Shown here in pieces: positions 24,401-35,079 of a DNA stretch of 64,000 nt. The DNA comes from Beroe forskalii (taxonomy: Eukaryota; Ctenophora; Nuda; Beroida; Beroidae). The notes under the pieces are model-generated. The model had not been told where the DNA came from, made no database searches, and saw only the letters and a program-made list of their open reading frames with translations. How positions within the stretch are numbered: the stretch's first letter is position 1; every line of letters starts with the position of its first letter. A program made the translations under genes and the position numbers. The stretch covers positions 434,001 through 498,000 of the forward strand of contig WFMF01000060.1 of assembly GCA_011033025.1 (NCBI GenBank), read 5' to 3'.

Positions 24401-27400
24401 CAGGAATTTTAGATTAGAAGGTGAAGAGTGGCTACGTATGAATAAAAACGTAACTTCGGAATCTTCATAAACTTTTGTCATATCTTTTGATTCCAAGGTA
24501 CTATCTAAAGTTCAATTGTCGATTGAAATGTATAGCAACGTCAAAACAAAATAGAAAGATCATTTCCGTATAAGTGTGTAACGTTGTAACGGATGCATAT
24601 TTTACATTTATTGGCAAATTGTAGACAAGTGGTGAGGGTAAGTGTCCCTTGTGGCACATGGGTGCGCGGCTCATATAACGACTAATGTGAACGGTGAATG
24701 TATAAACTCATCAAACCAAAACAAGATAACATAATACGTATGCACTGGTGTTGCACAAGGGAGTGAGAGCATTGTCTAAAAAGTCAGATAAACGATTTTA
24801 CATAGTAAATACCTTAGGAGGTTTGATTATAAAGGTTGTAATTTGGGGTTACTGCCCTGGCCAGAGGGGAGGGGGGTAGTAGTGTTGTAAAGTCTAAAAC
24901 TTTACAACACTACTTTATACAATCTAATTTGAGGACTGAGGTTGATGCGTAGTTGCCAAATTTTGAAAAAACCGTCGCAGGGCAAGATTTTTGACGAAAA
25001 GAAGGGCAAAAAGAAGGGCAATAGGTACCTTTTTGCGGAGCAAAATTGGTCATTTTAGCAGGCAAATCACCTGATGAACGCATGCTTCCATAGGCTTTTA
25101 GGTACCTTTTTGAACACCAGCTACACCAACCAATTATGGGTACCTTTCTGAACCACCAGTTACACCAACCAATTATGGGTACCTTTTCGAACAAACAGTT
25201 ACACCAACCATTAATGTGTATCTTTCTGAACCACCAGTTACACCAACTAATTATGGGTACCTTTCTGAACCACCACTTATACTAACCAATTATGGGTACC
25301 TTTCTGAGCCACCAGATACACTAATCAATTATGGGTACCTTTCTGAACCACCAGTTACACTCACCAATTATGGGTACCTTTCTGAGCCACCAGTTACACC
25401 AACTAATTATGGGTACCTAGACCTTTCTGAACCACCAGTTACACTAACCAATTATTGGTACCTTTCTGAACCACCAGTTACACTAACAAATTATGGGTAC
25501 CCTTTTGAACCACCAGTTACACTAAACAATTATGGGTACCTTTCTGAACCACTAGTTACACCAACCAATTATGGGTACCTTTTTGATCCACCAGTTACAC
25601 CAACCAATTATGGGTACCTTTCAATAACCAGTTACACCAGTTACCAATTATGGGTACCTTTCTGAACCACCTGTTACACCAACAAATTATGGGTACCTTT
25701 TTGAACCACCAGTTACACCAACCAATTATGGGTACCCTTCTGAACCACCAGTTACACTAAGCAATTATGGGTACCTTTCAATAACCAGTTACACCAGTTA
25801 CCAATTATAGGTACTTTTCTGAACCACCAGTTACACCAACCAATTATGGCTACCTTTTTGAACCACCAGTTACACCAAACAATTATGGGTACCTTTTTGA
25901 ACCACCAGTTACACCAACCAATTATGGGTACCTTTCAATAACCAGTTACACCAGTTACCAATTATGGGTACTTTTCTGAACCACCAGTTACACCAACCAA
26001 TTATGGGTACCTTTTGAACCACCAGTTACACCAACCAATTATGGGTACCTTTTTGATCCACCAGTTACACCAACCAATTATGGGTACCTTTCAATAACCA
26101 GTTACACCAGTTACCAATTATGGGTACCTTTCTGAACCACCTGTTATACCAAACATTATGGGTACCTTTTTGAACCACCAGTTACACCAACCAATTATGG
26201 GTACCCTTCTGAACCACCAGTTACACTAAGCAATTATGGGTACCTTTCAATAACCAGTTACACCAGTTACCAATTATGGGTACCTTTCTGAACCACCAGT
26301 TACACCAACCAATTATGGGTACCTTTCTGAACCACCAGTTACACTAAACAATTATGGGTACCTTTCTGAACCACCAGTTACACTAACCAATTATGGGTAC
26401 CTTTCTGAACGACCAGTTACACCAACCAATTATGGGTACCTTTCTGAACCACCAGTTACACCAACCAATTATGGGTACCTTTCCTAATCACCAGTTACAC
26501 TTACCAATTATGGGTACCTTTCTGAACCACCAGTTTCGCCAACCAATTATGGGTACCTTTTCGAACAACCAGTTACACCAAGCAATCATGGGTACTTTTC
26601 TGAACCACCAGTTACACTAAACAATTATGGGTACCTTTCTGAACCACCAGTTACACTAACCAATTATGGGTACCTTTCTGAACGACCAGTTACACCAACC
26701 AATTATGGGTACCTTTCTGAACCACCAGTTACACCAACCAATTATGGGTATCTTTCTGAACCACCAGTTACACTAACCAATTGTGGGTACTGTTCTGAAC
26801 CACCAGTTACGCCGAACCAATTATGGGTACCTTTCTAAACCACCAGTTACACTAACCAATTATGGGTACCTTCCTGAAGCAACAGTTAAGACATCATTTA
26901 TGAATACTTTTCTGAACCACCAGTTACACTAACCAATTATTGGTACCTTTCTGAACCACCAGTTACACTAACAAATTATGGGTACCCTTTTGAACCACCA
27001 GTTACACCAACCAATTATGGGTACCTTTCAATAACCAGTTACACCAGTTACCAATTATGGGTACTTTTCTGAACCACCAGTTACACCAACCGATTATGGG
27101 TACCTTTTTGAACCACCAGTTACACCAACCAATTATGGGCACCTTTTTGATCCACCAGTTACACCAACCAATTATGGGTACCTTTCAATAACCAGTTACA
27201 CCAGTTACCAATTATGGGTACCTTTCTGAACCACCTGTTATACCAACCAATTATGGGTACCTTTTTGAACCACCAGTTACACCAACCAATTATGGGTACC
27301 CTTCTGAACCACCAGTTACACTAAGCAATTATGGGTACCTTTCAATAACCAGTTACACCAGTTACCAATTATGGGTACTTTTCTGAACCACCAGTTACAC

Positions 27401-29547
27401 CAACCAATTATGGGTACCTTTTTGAACCACCAGTTACACCAACCAATTATGGGTATCTTTCTGAACCACCAGTTACACTAACCAATTGTGGGTACTGTTC
27501 TGAACCACCAGTTACGCCGAACCAATTATGGGTACCTTTTCGAACAACCAGTTACACCAACCAATTATGGGTACCCTTCTGAACCACCAGTTACACTTAG
27601 CAATTATGGGTACCTTTCAATAACCAGTTACACCAGTTACCAATTATGGGTACTTTTCTGAACCACCAGTTACACCAACCAATTATGGGTACCTTTTTGA
27701 ACCACCAGTTACACCAACCAATTATGGGTATCTTTCTGAACCACCAGTTACACTAACCAATTGTGGGTACCTTTCAATAACCAGTTACACCAACCAATTA
27801 TGGGCACCTTTCTGAGCCACCAGTTACGCCACCAATTACACCAACCAATTATGGGTACCTTTCTAAACCACCAGTTACACAATTATGGGTACCTTCCTGA
27901 AGCAACAGTTACAACATCATTTATGGGTACTTTTCTGAACCACCAGTTACACTAACCAATTATTGGTACCTTTCTGAACCACCAGTTACACTAACAAATT
28001 ATGGGTACCCTTTTGAACCACCAGTTACACCAACCAATTATGGGTACCTTTCAATAACCAGTTACACCAGTTACCAATTATGGGTACTTTTCTGAACCAC
28101 CAGTTACACCAACCAATTATGGGTACCTTTTGAACCACCAGTTACACCAACCAATTATGGGTACCTTTTTTGATCCACCAGTTACGCCAACCAATTATGG
28201 GTACCTTTCAATAACCAGTTACACCAGTTACCAATTATGGGTACCTTTCTGAACCACCTGTTACACCAACCAATTATGGGTACCTTTTTGAACCACCAGT
28301 TACACCAGTTACCAATTATGGGTACTTTTCTGAACCACCAGTTACACCAACCAATTATGGGTACCTTTTTGAACCACCAGTTACACCAAACAATTATGGG
28401 TACCTTTTTGAACCACCAGTTACACCAACCAATTATGGGTACCTTTCAATAACCAGTTACACCAGTTACCAATTATGGGTACCTTTCTGAACCACCAGTT
28501 ACACCAACCAATTATGGGTACCTTTCCTAACCACCAGTTACACTAACCAATTATGGGTACCTTTCTGAACCACCAGTTACACCAACCAATTATGGGTACC
28601 GTTGTGAACCATGAGTTCAAATTGTTGGTGCAAAATCTTACAGACTATTCCTATGACATCCCAAAATTTCATTGAGAGACTCCAACGTAAATTACAGCGT
28701 ATTGGTTTTGTAAGTTTGTAATGTTATTTTTGACCCACCTGGTATACTGATCATAATTAGATAGTATATTTTCTCATTCTCTTTTGACTCAATGATAAAA
28801 GTTTGTACCTACTTGTATCATTGAGTCAAAATAGAATAAATTAAACTTACTATCTCAACTTATATATTTGTATTTGTATTTTTTATATTGATATTATCAT
28901 AGTAGAAGGATCCTTAGATACCTAGACGTGCTGCTGGAAAACCGTTTCTTCAATTTGTGCTGACAAGTGAATCAGCGTGGGACGTGGGTCAGGGACGTTG
29001 AGGCTTTGAACAGCCTGTACCTTTCAGCTGCCTTTTATTAAATAAAATAGGTCGAATTAAAGTATACGGTCAATGACCCCCTACTGATCCCTGCTGATCA
29101 GACCCCCTACTTAAACTCTGCTGACCCCTACTGACCCCTGGTGAACCCCTGCTGACCCCTGGTGAAACACTACTGACCCCCACTGACCCCAGGTGAACCC
29201 CTACAGACCCACTGCCGACCCTTACTATACGGACCTCCCACTGACCCCTATTGATCCCCTGCTGAATACCTTCCGACCCGCTGGTGAAATTTTAGAATAT
29301 TATCAGATAACTGAAATTCTTAACATGGTACGTTTACGTTAACAGGGTGCCACAACGGGGCGATATTCTAAAATGTAAATCTTTCAGTCAAGAAGTAAAT
29401 GATTTATTACACCAAGAAGAGGAAACAAAGAAGGAAAAACTTGGTTTACTGTCAGAAATCAATTCTCTTTGTACAAGCTCTTCTTACTCAAACACATTTT
29501 TGAATTCTGAGCTTAATGACATTCAAATTGCTATTAAGAGTGTTTGA
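21472..29547 (+). CDS. Candidate small gene, four exons, PH-like beta-rich N-terminus
   Basis: Four exons are supported by splice signals and phase. 21472-21573 (acceptor CGTTTCAG, donor AAG|GTAAGA) is phase 0-0. 22793-23002 (acceptor TTCCTGCAG, donor CAG|GTAAGA) is exactly 70 codons, phase 0-0. 28644-28717 (acceptor TCTTACAG) uses donor GTAATG, phase 2; a stronger GTAAGT lies 8 bp earlier but in the wrong phase for what follows. 29346-29547 ends in a TGA. Joined, exons 2-4 total 486 nt. The product alternates hydrophobic beta-like strands (LKLIVYVLNGIF, GKLKFKIAQGDKS), then has a helix and a charged C-terminal helix (SFSQEVNDLLHQEEETKKEK). The layout recalls REC114 (PH-like domain plus C-terminal helix), but I do not see a diagnostic motif. 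The 5' end is not found: the frame of exon 1 lacks an ATG. The family is speculative; exon 2 is the best supported. Confidence 0.4.
22357..22562 (+). repeat. GACTCGACGACTT minisatellite, right block
   Basis: About 18 degenerate units such as GACTTGACTCGAC, the same family as 20080-20245. The minus-strand open frame rich in Ser, Arg and Val here is a product of the repeat. Confidence 0.8.
23868..23905. repeat. Perfect short hairpin
   Basis: GGTCAGTTTAGACCT and AGGTCTAAACTGACC, 15-bp perfect arms with a 6-nt loop, in an otherwise gene-free AT-rich stretch (23.0-24.25 kb). Confidence 0.7.
24258..24947. mobile_element. TIR element, ~47-bp ends
   Basis: ATCAACCTCAGTCCTCAAAT on the left mirrors ATTTGAGGACTGAGGTTGAT on the right. 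Both arms continue through a self-complementary GTAGTGTTGTAAAG/CTTTACAACACTAC motif. A solo relative is at 620-660. There is no transposase inside, but a related hairpin-family end (CCGTTGGACGGT) is present at 24.37 kb. Confidence 0.7.
25125..28612 (+). repeat. 39-bp satellite with 157-bp higher-order structure, ~89 monomers
   Basis: Monomer: GAACCACCAGTTACACCAAC followed by CAATTATGGGTACCTTTCT (39 bp). A variant 40-bp monomer (TTTCAATAACCAGTTACACC...) recurs at 25621, 25778, 25935, 26091 and 26247, and again at 27028, 27185 and 27342. This gives a 156-157-bp unit of three normal monomers plus one variant. A 39-bp unit keeps the frame (EPPVTPTNYGYLS), but the 40-mer shifts the frame and carries TAA, so open stretches such as 25216-25665 are short-lived. 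It lies between exons 2 and 3 of the candidate gene. Confidence 0.9.
29060..29290 (+). repeat. CTGACCCCTG minisatellite
   Basis: Irregular 10-15-bp units of CTGCTGACCCCTACTGACCC, about 16 copies, just before the last exon of the candidate gene. Confidence 0.8.
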
Positions 29548-30151
29548 TGTGATTGATCATTGTTTTTATCAAAACAAACAATGTTGAAAGGAAGAATCCA
29601 ACCCAAACACTATCCAGAGTAAACATCAAGATGAGAGATAGTTCCTGAAAAATTCCAAAAGCATTGCTCAGTTCCTTCTGTAACTTTCTTCATTCTTTTT
29701 GGCTTGTGACCTATGAGCCCACATATTTGTATACTATGACAATTTTCATTGGTTTTATATTACTAATATTTGAATAATATGTTTGAATTTATCTGAATTA
29801 ATCTGAATTATTAATACTTAAAGACATTAATCTATAAGTTTCATTTATTTATGAACATGACATGCTACAACTATAATATATCAGAATCTAGTTTGAGACT
29901 TTTATACTATGATGCCATAAATAAATTGTGGACAATATTATGACAAGCAAAATTCTCCAGACAGACCTAATTTGGTCAATAAAATCAAACAAGTATTGAG
30001 TGACACATTGTAGTGACACATTGGGTGTATTTGGAAGAAGTAATTAATTATTTAATTAATTAAGTATTGATTATAATCAAATTACACAATGTTATTCATT
30101 TGAATATACCTTCATACTTGTAAGGAAATGGTGTAGATGCAAATATGAAAC

Positions 30152-32224
30152 ATGGCCCAACTTATTCGCCGGTTGTCATCCAAGTTCATCAGGAAACGTA
30201 ATCTCCCAGATGTTGTTGAAAGATTTGCAGAGGATGATTTTGGTGTGACCTCTGTAAGTTCATGATCAATTATTGTTGAGCGTAATAATAAGTGCTATTG
30301 AAATTTGAAGAAAACAGATTACTGTAGTAGTTTTTTAAAGAATAAAACCATTTGTCACTGTATATTTATCAGTTTAAAACCCATCACCCAATCGATATAA
30401 CTTTATAGACAAATATGTTTTTATCAGCATCTAAAACATCACAATATACTCACATCACGTTTCCAGTAAAACAATAAATCATTCTCTTATAACATTTTAT
30501 TCTATCACCTGATAAAATTGTCAGGCATATCGACATGGTTATCCTGACCAACCCAGTTGCTTTGCCTTTGATCCAGTGTCTCGACTTCTTGCTATTGGCA
30601 CTAAGGATGGCTTCATAACATTGTATGGTCGCCCTGGAGTGGAACAGAGGTTTGAACATGATCAACAGGTGGCAGTGACTCAAATCATCTTCCTCCCAAA
30701 TTCAGTGAGTTATTTGTCATACTGTAACAGAAGTACAATTCAATCAATGTATGTTGTATAAGTACATTAAAATTCATTTCAGCTAAGTGGAAACGAAATA
30801 TTTAACTGTTAGATTGAATTCAAAAGGTAGAATTTCATGGCAAAGAATGCTTTAGAACTGACCAATCATTGTATTTCAGAAGCACCTTCTCAGTATTTGT
30901 GGTAGTATCAGTACAGTATTTCTATGGAACCTTGTTGATGAAACAGGTCACGTATTCCCCATTCTCCTCAAGTCCTGCAAAATACCCTGTCATGCCGGGA
31001 AAGAGGTATTGTTACAGCGTGCTCAAAGTCTTTAGGAGTTGAGTTTATGTCAGTAAACTTTTTACAGGCCAGCATACTGGTAGTGGTACCTGACAACCCT
31101 GGATACTCCCTTTTCAAATTAATGACACTGATATAATGTAAAGTTGAAAATATCGCAGTATCACGTAACATTTCGTGCTTTATTTTAACATTTTAACTGG
31201 GAAAAATCCTCATTATCTTACAGAAAATCCCTCCTCTTTCTTCTCACCTGAGTGAATCAGGAATGTGTATGGCGCAATATAATATCTTCAATGTTAGGTT
31301 GAAAATGAAGTACAATATATGATTTCTAATTTTCTTGTGTGACTCGGTAACCTGATTAAATGAGCAATACACGCATATTCCCAGTCACACATATAACTCT
31401 ACCTGTGGACTGCAGCTGTATCAAATTACGAGGGTCCGTATGGTAAATATAAATTTCAAGAGCTAACAAGGTGTGCTCAAATCTTCTGCATCTCGCACGA
31501 AGTTATGAATGTTCTGACTACTGGCCCTGCCACCAGTATAGCAAAAAAGCTGCCCCTATAGAAAACCGTAAAATATGATACTTTAAATAGATTGCACACA
31601 ACCTATCAGTAGTTGAGTGTAATGTCTAGATTTCAATGTTCCCAGTGGAAAAATTATACTAGAATATTCATTGTTCCACTATAGAGAATTGCTGCGTGGT
31701 GGTGAGAGGTGGTGGTTTGTGGAAAGATGTCAAGATCATGGTTTTTAGTGAGCATTATTATATGAGGTCAAGGTGGGAATTATTGCGTTCGACCTTCTAT
31801 AATATCATATGTATCGCAGGAAAGAGAAGATAAGCTTCGGGCACCTGCCCTACCACTCAGACTGGATGTTCCTGGGCACCACATTCGGCAACATCTACAC
31901 AGTGAACGTCAAAACGTGCAAACACTCCAACTACGTCATCTACTGGTGAGCATCGTTATGTATCCATCTTCAAGATATCTTACTATCTTAAGACAATCGT
32001 GTAAGTTTGATATCTTTGCGTAGATGACAAAAATATCAGATATTGTCGTCTTAACGACAAATTCGTCGCAATATCAATGTCATATACTGCGTTTCCAGGT
32101 CTAACGCTGCTAAAGTGAAGGGCAGTAAAGGGGCGCCTGCAGAGACAAGTGCTACCCATCCTGGAGAGGTGGTGGGAATTGTGGAGCCCCCTGCTGAACC
32201 CTCCCGACTACTCATAGCTTACAG
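30152..32224 (+). CDS. STXBP5-like: Tomosyn (syntaxin-binding protein 5-like), N-terminal five exons
   Basis: Tomosyn is a WD40/Lgl-family protein that binds syntaxin/SNAP-25 through a C-terminal R-SNARE and restrains secretion. Exons by splice consensus and phase are 30152-30253 (Met start), 30525-30704, 30880-31005, 31827-31945 and 32099-32224. They make 653 nt, about 217 codons. Diagnostic blocks are HGYPDQPSCFAFDPV, LLAIGTKDGFITLYGRPGVE, FGHLPYHSDWMFLGTTFGNI and SRLLIAY, in the order of the first beta-propeller. GRPGVE and the HLPY...W block favour tomosyn over Lgl. The exon 4 acceptor is ambiguous: CGCAG at 31819 shifts the frame, while AG at 31826 restores it. The usual length is over 1,000 residues; the remaining exons, including the SNARE motif, are not seen and lie beyond or within the repeat-filled region downstream. 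Confidence 0.85.
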
Positions 32225-32828
32225 GTAAATGATTGCTGTAGCAGCAAAAGAGTGCATTACTTAGTTCTTCAAAAGTTCACAAATTTAGATGTCGATGAGC
32301 TGTGCAGGACCTAAAATATGCCTTAAAATGCATCATGTAAACTGATTTACTTAAAATTGACTCTTCTGCAACCAGGTGTCATTTTAGACCTGCAAATAAC
32401 CGTGTACATGTTACCATGTCTAAAAGGAAGTACTTTCAAGGTCTCTTTCGAAAGCCAGGCAGTCTGCACACGTTTGCTTGTAATCCAACACTGTAATTTA
32501 CATACTGAAAGGAATGTACAATGGGAGGTGTGTACTCTGTGCTGAATGTAGTTGGAACGTGGATATAAGGTTACCCTTGGAAATAATCAAATTATTATCT
32601 CCCCCTGAACGGCATGTCACAATGTGTTACGTCACCCTTTGTAACGATGAATTGTGAGTGATGTCATATTATTATGTTCTAGTATTCGGGGGTCTAGGTG
32701 AGAGGAATGTTGAGAATTTGATTAGCAGGTGCTGCACCCAAAACGTTGTACGTGTAAATTGATGTGCATTGAGAACTTCAAATTATAAAGCATTTCCTTT
32801 TAAGGTTATTTCTGAAGTGTGCATTGTC

Positions 32829-34890
32829 ACCCCGGAACGCGAGGTAGCGCTGCTGCTAGTAGTTTGTGCGCAGTTTTGCGAAACGTAGCAATTCTGCAAC
32901 AATATTGCCCGATTTCATAGGCTAAACTTCAGATAGAGTAATTTTGAAGGTGGCCATTCGATAGAGCACAGCATAGGAGTTCAGTGGTGAAGAGATCATT
33001 GGAATACGCCTTTCATGTCAGAAGTTATGATCAATAACACCTCGCGGCAGAAAACGAGGTTTTCCAGTAGTGGCGTGTTCAACGATTCATTGTGAAGCTC
33101 AGGAACATGATATCGAAAATCTATGATCAACTAACAATGTAGAATTTTATCCTCTATCGATTCTCGAAGGTCCCAAGTCTCTATCTTCAAAAATGTGGAT
33201 TTCTATAAAAAGAAACCATGAGATGGTGTAAAAGAGTGCATTGCTGTCTGCGATTGAGGTGCCGCTGCTCTGTGGGTGCCGCTGCTCCTTTGCGCGCGTG
33301 ATTCGACAGCGCAAATCGGGTTCATAGTTTATTTCTGTGTACTTGCTCGTGCGTGTGTTTGGGCCGTTACCTATTTTGCATCAACTTTTACACGTGACAT
33401 TTTTGATTAAATCATGCTGTGTACTAGTTCAGTAATCCCTGTGTAGTATAGACATTTAACTGATGTATTATTTTGGTACCTGCAAAATGACATTTTGACT
33501 AAACTATAGTGACTAACTATAGTAAATGAAGAAGGCTGAAGCTTGAGTATTCATTCAATATTTTTATTACAATCTAGAAATGCTTTAAATTTGTTTATGG
33601 GCGCTGTGTCATTGTGTGTATAGGATTCGCATCTTTTTGTGTGTTTTGTAATTGGGCACGAGTGTAGGGGTACATGATTATGGGTATCGAGACTATATTA
33701 TCTTAGCCTTGGTATTCTTGATACCCATAAGCGATGGCAGAACAACTCGTATTGCAAATGCCAAATCATCTAAAGATGATTTGAACACAATAAAGTACCC
33801 TATAGACTGATACGAATGCCAACAACGTACCGACACAAAGTCTAGCGTAAATACTAAATAGGTACACCGACACGACCCCCATACCCAATTACTAAATTAT
33901 AATTAAAAGGTGTTATATTAATTAAAACCCGTCAATTGGATGTATGATCAATCGGAAGAAATAAAAAAAGGAAAAGTTTGGTAAGCCAGTACTAATTGGG
34001 TAAGCATAGTTGACAACAGCGAAAAGTGTGGTTGACACCAGAATAAATGTTCAGTGTTTACTTGAACTATAATAGTTGACACCAAGTATAGTAAGTTGAC
34101 ACCAAGTATTTTTATTTACTAACCACAGTACAGAATTGCTGTACCCTGATCAGCCCATGTCTCTAGAGTTAGTAGGCAAAAAATGATAAAAAAGAATGCG
34201 TATAGTTGACGCCAAGTATGATTGACACCAACTACCAAGTATCGTAATTTACAGCAAGTATTGTTGACAGTGTATTTATTTATTGACACCAAATTCAATG
34301 TGTCAATTTATCAATTAATTCTATATATTATGGCATTTTGGTACATTAACTTAATCTTACAGGGTGCGCCAAAAGTCTTGACCCCTTTTACTTTTTTGAT
34401 CTTTCGAAAAATACAGCAGATGTTTCGATTCTGTGAAAGTTTCTTTAAATTCTTTATTAACCAAAGAATGGCGGATTCTGAGATTTTTAGTTTGCTATGA
34501 CAACCATAGCAATCACACGGGTGTCCATAGCAACCGACTTAAAAATTGAAGATTTTTGACATTTCGATCTAGGCCAAATTTTCTGTTTTGATAACTCCAG
34601 ATTTATATGTCAAAACGCCAAAAATCTTCAATTTTTGGGTCGGTTGCTGTGGGAACTCGTGTGGTTGCTGTGGTTGTCATAGCAACCTATAAATCTCAGA
34701 ATCCGCCATTCTTTGGTTATATTTAAAGAAACTTTTTACAGAATCGAAATATCTGCTGTATTTTTCTAATGATCAAAAAAGTGAAAGGGGTCAAGACTTT
34801 TGGCGCACCCTGTACAATGCCGGATTTACCGGCATTCAAATTAATGCGGTTAGCGAGTATGGAAGCCTGGGAATAAGGGGAGACATTATG
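32829..34890 (+). repeat. 2-kb interspersed repeat, copy 2
   Basis: Direct copy of 5318-7385. Differences: the hairpin has lost most of its left arm (33.68 kb: TATCGAGACTATATTATCTT), and about 90 bp (TTTTTATTTACTAACCACAG...) is inserted near 34110. The nested MITE is present at 34361-34822. It lies in the presumed next intron of the tomosyn gene. Confidence 0.9.
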
Positions 34891-35079
34891 ACCCAAGTAC
34901 CGGGTGTGCCAAAAAAAAGTAGACAATTGTAGAGCTCGATTACTCAGCTTGTGTTTGGAGTTTCCTAATGAAATTTTGGGATGTCCTAGGTATAGGCTGA
35001 AAGTTTTCTCGACAAAAATTTGAAGTGTCTAGCCCAAAAAATGTCCGAGATATCAACAAAAAACCATAATACAGTCAAA

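Noticed and set aside
25216..25665. 150-codon EPPVTPTNYGYLS repeat protein
   Set aside because: The frame is broken by the 40-bp monomers with TAA and there is no signal peptide or splice context; explained by the 39-bp satellite.
25125..28612. CRISPR-like regular array
   Set aside because: Monomers abut head to tail with no unique spacers; it is a satellite in a eukaryotic intron.
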